Below, piece by piece: positions 4,715 through 5,387 of a stretch of DNA of 5,387 nt. The notes under the pieces are model-generated. The model saw only the letters and a program-made list of their open reading frames with translations. It made no database searches and had not been told where the DNA came from. How positions within the stretch are numbered: the stretch's first letter is position 1; the number at the start of each line of letters is the position of its first letter. Location: NCBI GenBank assembly GCA_027046525.1, contig JALTYD010000041.1, positions 1 through 5,387 of the forward strand. Direction: 5' to 3'. The translations under genes and the position numbers were made by a program. The DNA is from Pyrodictiaceae archaeon. GTDB lineage: Archaea; Thermoproteota; Thermoprotei_A; Sulfolobales; Pyrodictiaceae.

Positions 4715-5387
4715 ATGAGCATTCTACAGCAGCCAAGAAAGAAATGGAAATATAAGATAAGTAGTTTTCCAGAACCCTATAGGACATTATATACTCTACT
4801 TAGTAGACAGGGTTATATTCTTGTTGGAAGGCATAGTGTCGTTAAAAAGTGCCATTGGACTCATGTATCACTCATAGAGGGAAGATACTGTTATAAATGT
4901 AAATTCTATGGTATTGAGAGTCATAGAGATATTCAAATGAGTCCTGCTGCATTATGGTGCTGGAATGCATGCATCCACTGTTGGAGATTAAGACCTACTG
5001 ATACAATTAAATGGGATGATACTAAACTTCCCTGGGTAGACGATCCAGAACTAATCGTTGAAGGTTCAATAGAAGCTTATAGAGATAGTCTCATGGGATA
5101 TTGGGGTCATCCAAGGATTAAAGAGAACCATCTACTAAAGAAGAAGCTAGAAGAGGCTCTTAACCCTGTACATGTTGCAATAAGCTTGACAGGCGAGCCC
5201 TTATTATATCCGAGGATTGGAGAGCTTATAGAAGAATATCATAGAAGAGGATTTACTACTTTTTTGGTGACAAGAGGTATACGTCCTGATATCCTAGCAG
5301 AGATAGAGGAAGAACCTACTCAGTTATATGTAAGTATAGAAGCATGGGATAAAGAGAGTTATGAATACTTTGATAAACCTCTGGTAC
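4715..5387 (+). CDS. taw1: Taw1/TYW1-family radical SAM protein (4-demethylwyosine synthase or divergent paralogue), 3' end beyond window
   Basis: The first 224 residues of a Taw1-like enzyme. Taw1 joins two carbons of pyruvate to N1-methylguanosine-37 of tRNA-Phe to form 4-demethylwyosine. Homology is clear throughout: LVGRHS (36-41), CHW (46-48), CYKCKFYGI (59-67), SHR-IQMSP (69-77), the radical-SAM motif CWNACIHC with Cys82/86/89, SLTGEP (157-162), RRGFTTFLVTRG (177-188) and QLYVSIEAWD (203-212). K61 matches the lysine proposed to bind pyruvate. Relative to Pyrococcus Taw1, recalled with a constant offset of 20, auxiliary-cluster Cys26 and Cys39 are kept as Cys46 and Cys59. Cys52 is Asp72, while Gln42 is Cys62. 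The VTNG Asn is Arg187. The ATG at 4715 is the only start after an in-frame stop at 4697; GGGAG at 4700-4704 precedes it by ten bases. A TATA-like TATTTAGTA near 4653 is weak. The family is certain; the exact activity is less so. Confidence 0.88.
   Translation, partial: MSILQQPRKKWKYKISSFPEPYRTLYTLLSRQGYILVGRHSVVKKCHWTHVSLIEGRYCYKCKFYGIESHRDIQMSPAALWCWNACIHCWRLRPTDTIKWDDTKLPWVDDPELIVEGSIEAYRDSLMGYWGHPRIKENHLLKKKLEEALNPVHVAISLTGEPLLYPRIGELIEEYHRRGFTTFLVTRGIRPDILAEIEEEPTQLYVSIEAWDKESYEYFDKPLV

Overview
The window looks like chromosomal DNA from an AT-rich, probably hyperthermophilic archaeon, most likely a crenarchaeon of the Desulfurococcales/Ignisphaera type; the genus is not resolved. The evidence is the gene content (an archaeal-type 4-demethylwyosine synthase, an archaeal AlkP-superfamily phosphodiesterase, FeoB with a DtxR-FeoA regulator), heavy use of AGA/AGG/ATA codons, GGTG/GGAG ribosome sites, TATA boxes with short leaders, and a box C/D guide RNA. 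I see no insertion sequence, CRISPR array, tRNA or rRNA.

Layout from left to right. (1) Minus strand, 1-72: the first 24 codons of a ribbon-helix-helix protein. Its TATA box and an 18-bp palindrome lie in the short gap before a 449-aa metal-dependent phosphodiesterase/phosphatase (121-1470, minus). (2) A 202-bp divergent intergenic region holds the promoters of the phosphodiesterase gene and of the iron operon. (3) Plus strand: feoB (1673-3661) overlaps the start region of a DtxR-type iron regulator with a C-terminal FeoA domain (3667-4293). This is a self-contained Fe(II) uptake and sensing operon. (4) Converging on it from the minus strand is a short gene for a 54-aa protein with two membrane segments (4320-4484). 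(5) The following 230-bp gap, 4485-4714, is not empty. On the minus strand it carries a complete box C/D guide RNA (about 4546-4605) with C, D', C' and D boxes, two 12-nt guides and its own TATA box. (6) Plus strand from 4715 to the window end: a 5'-complete, 3'-truncated gene of the Taw1/TYW1 family, the radical-SAM enzyme of tRNA wyosine synthesis.

The most interesting points are two. First, the guide RNA: both guides appear to match one short region of crenarchaeal 16S rRNA as I remember it. Second, the Taw1 homologue: one ligand of the auxiliary iron-sulfur cluster is replaced by Asp while a new Cys appears ten residues earlier, and two other conserved active-site motifs are altered. A guide RNA for rRNA methylation and a tRNA-modification gene thus lie divergently, with their starts about 110 bp apart. 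A third point is the palindrome centred on the predicted transcription start of the ribbon-helix-helix gene, which looks like an autoregulatory operator.
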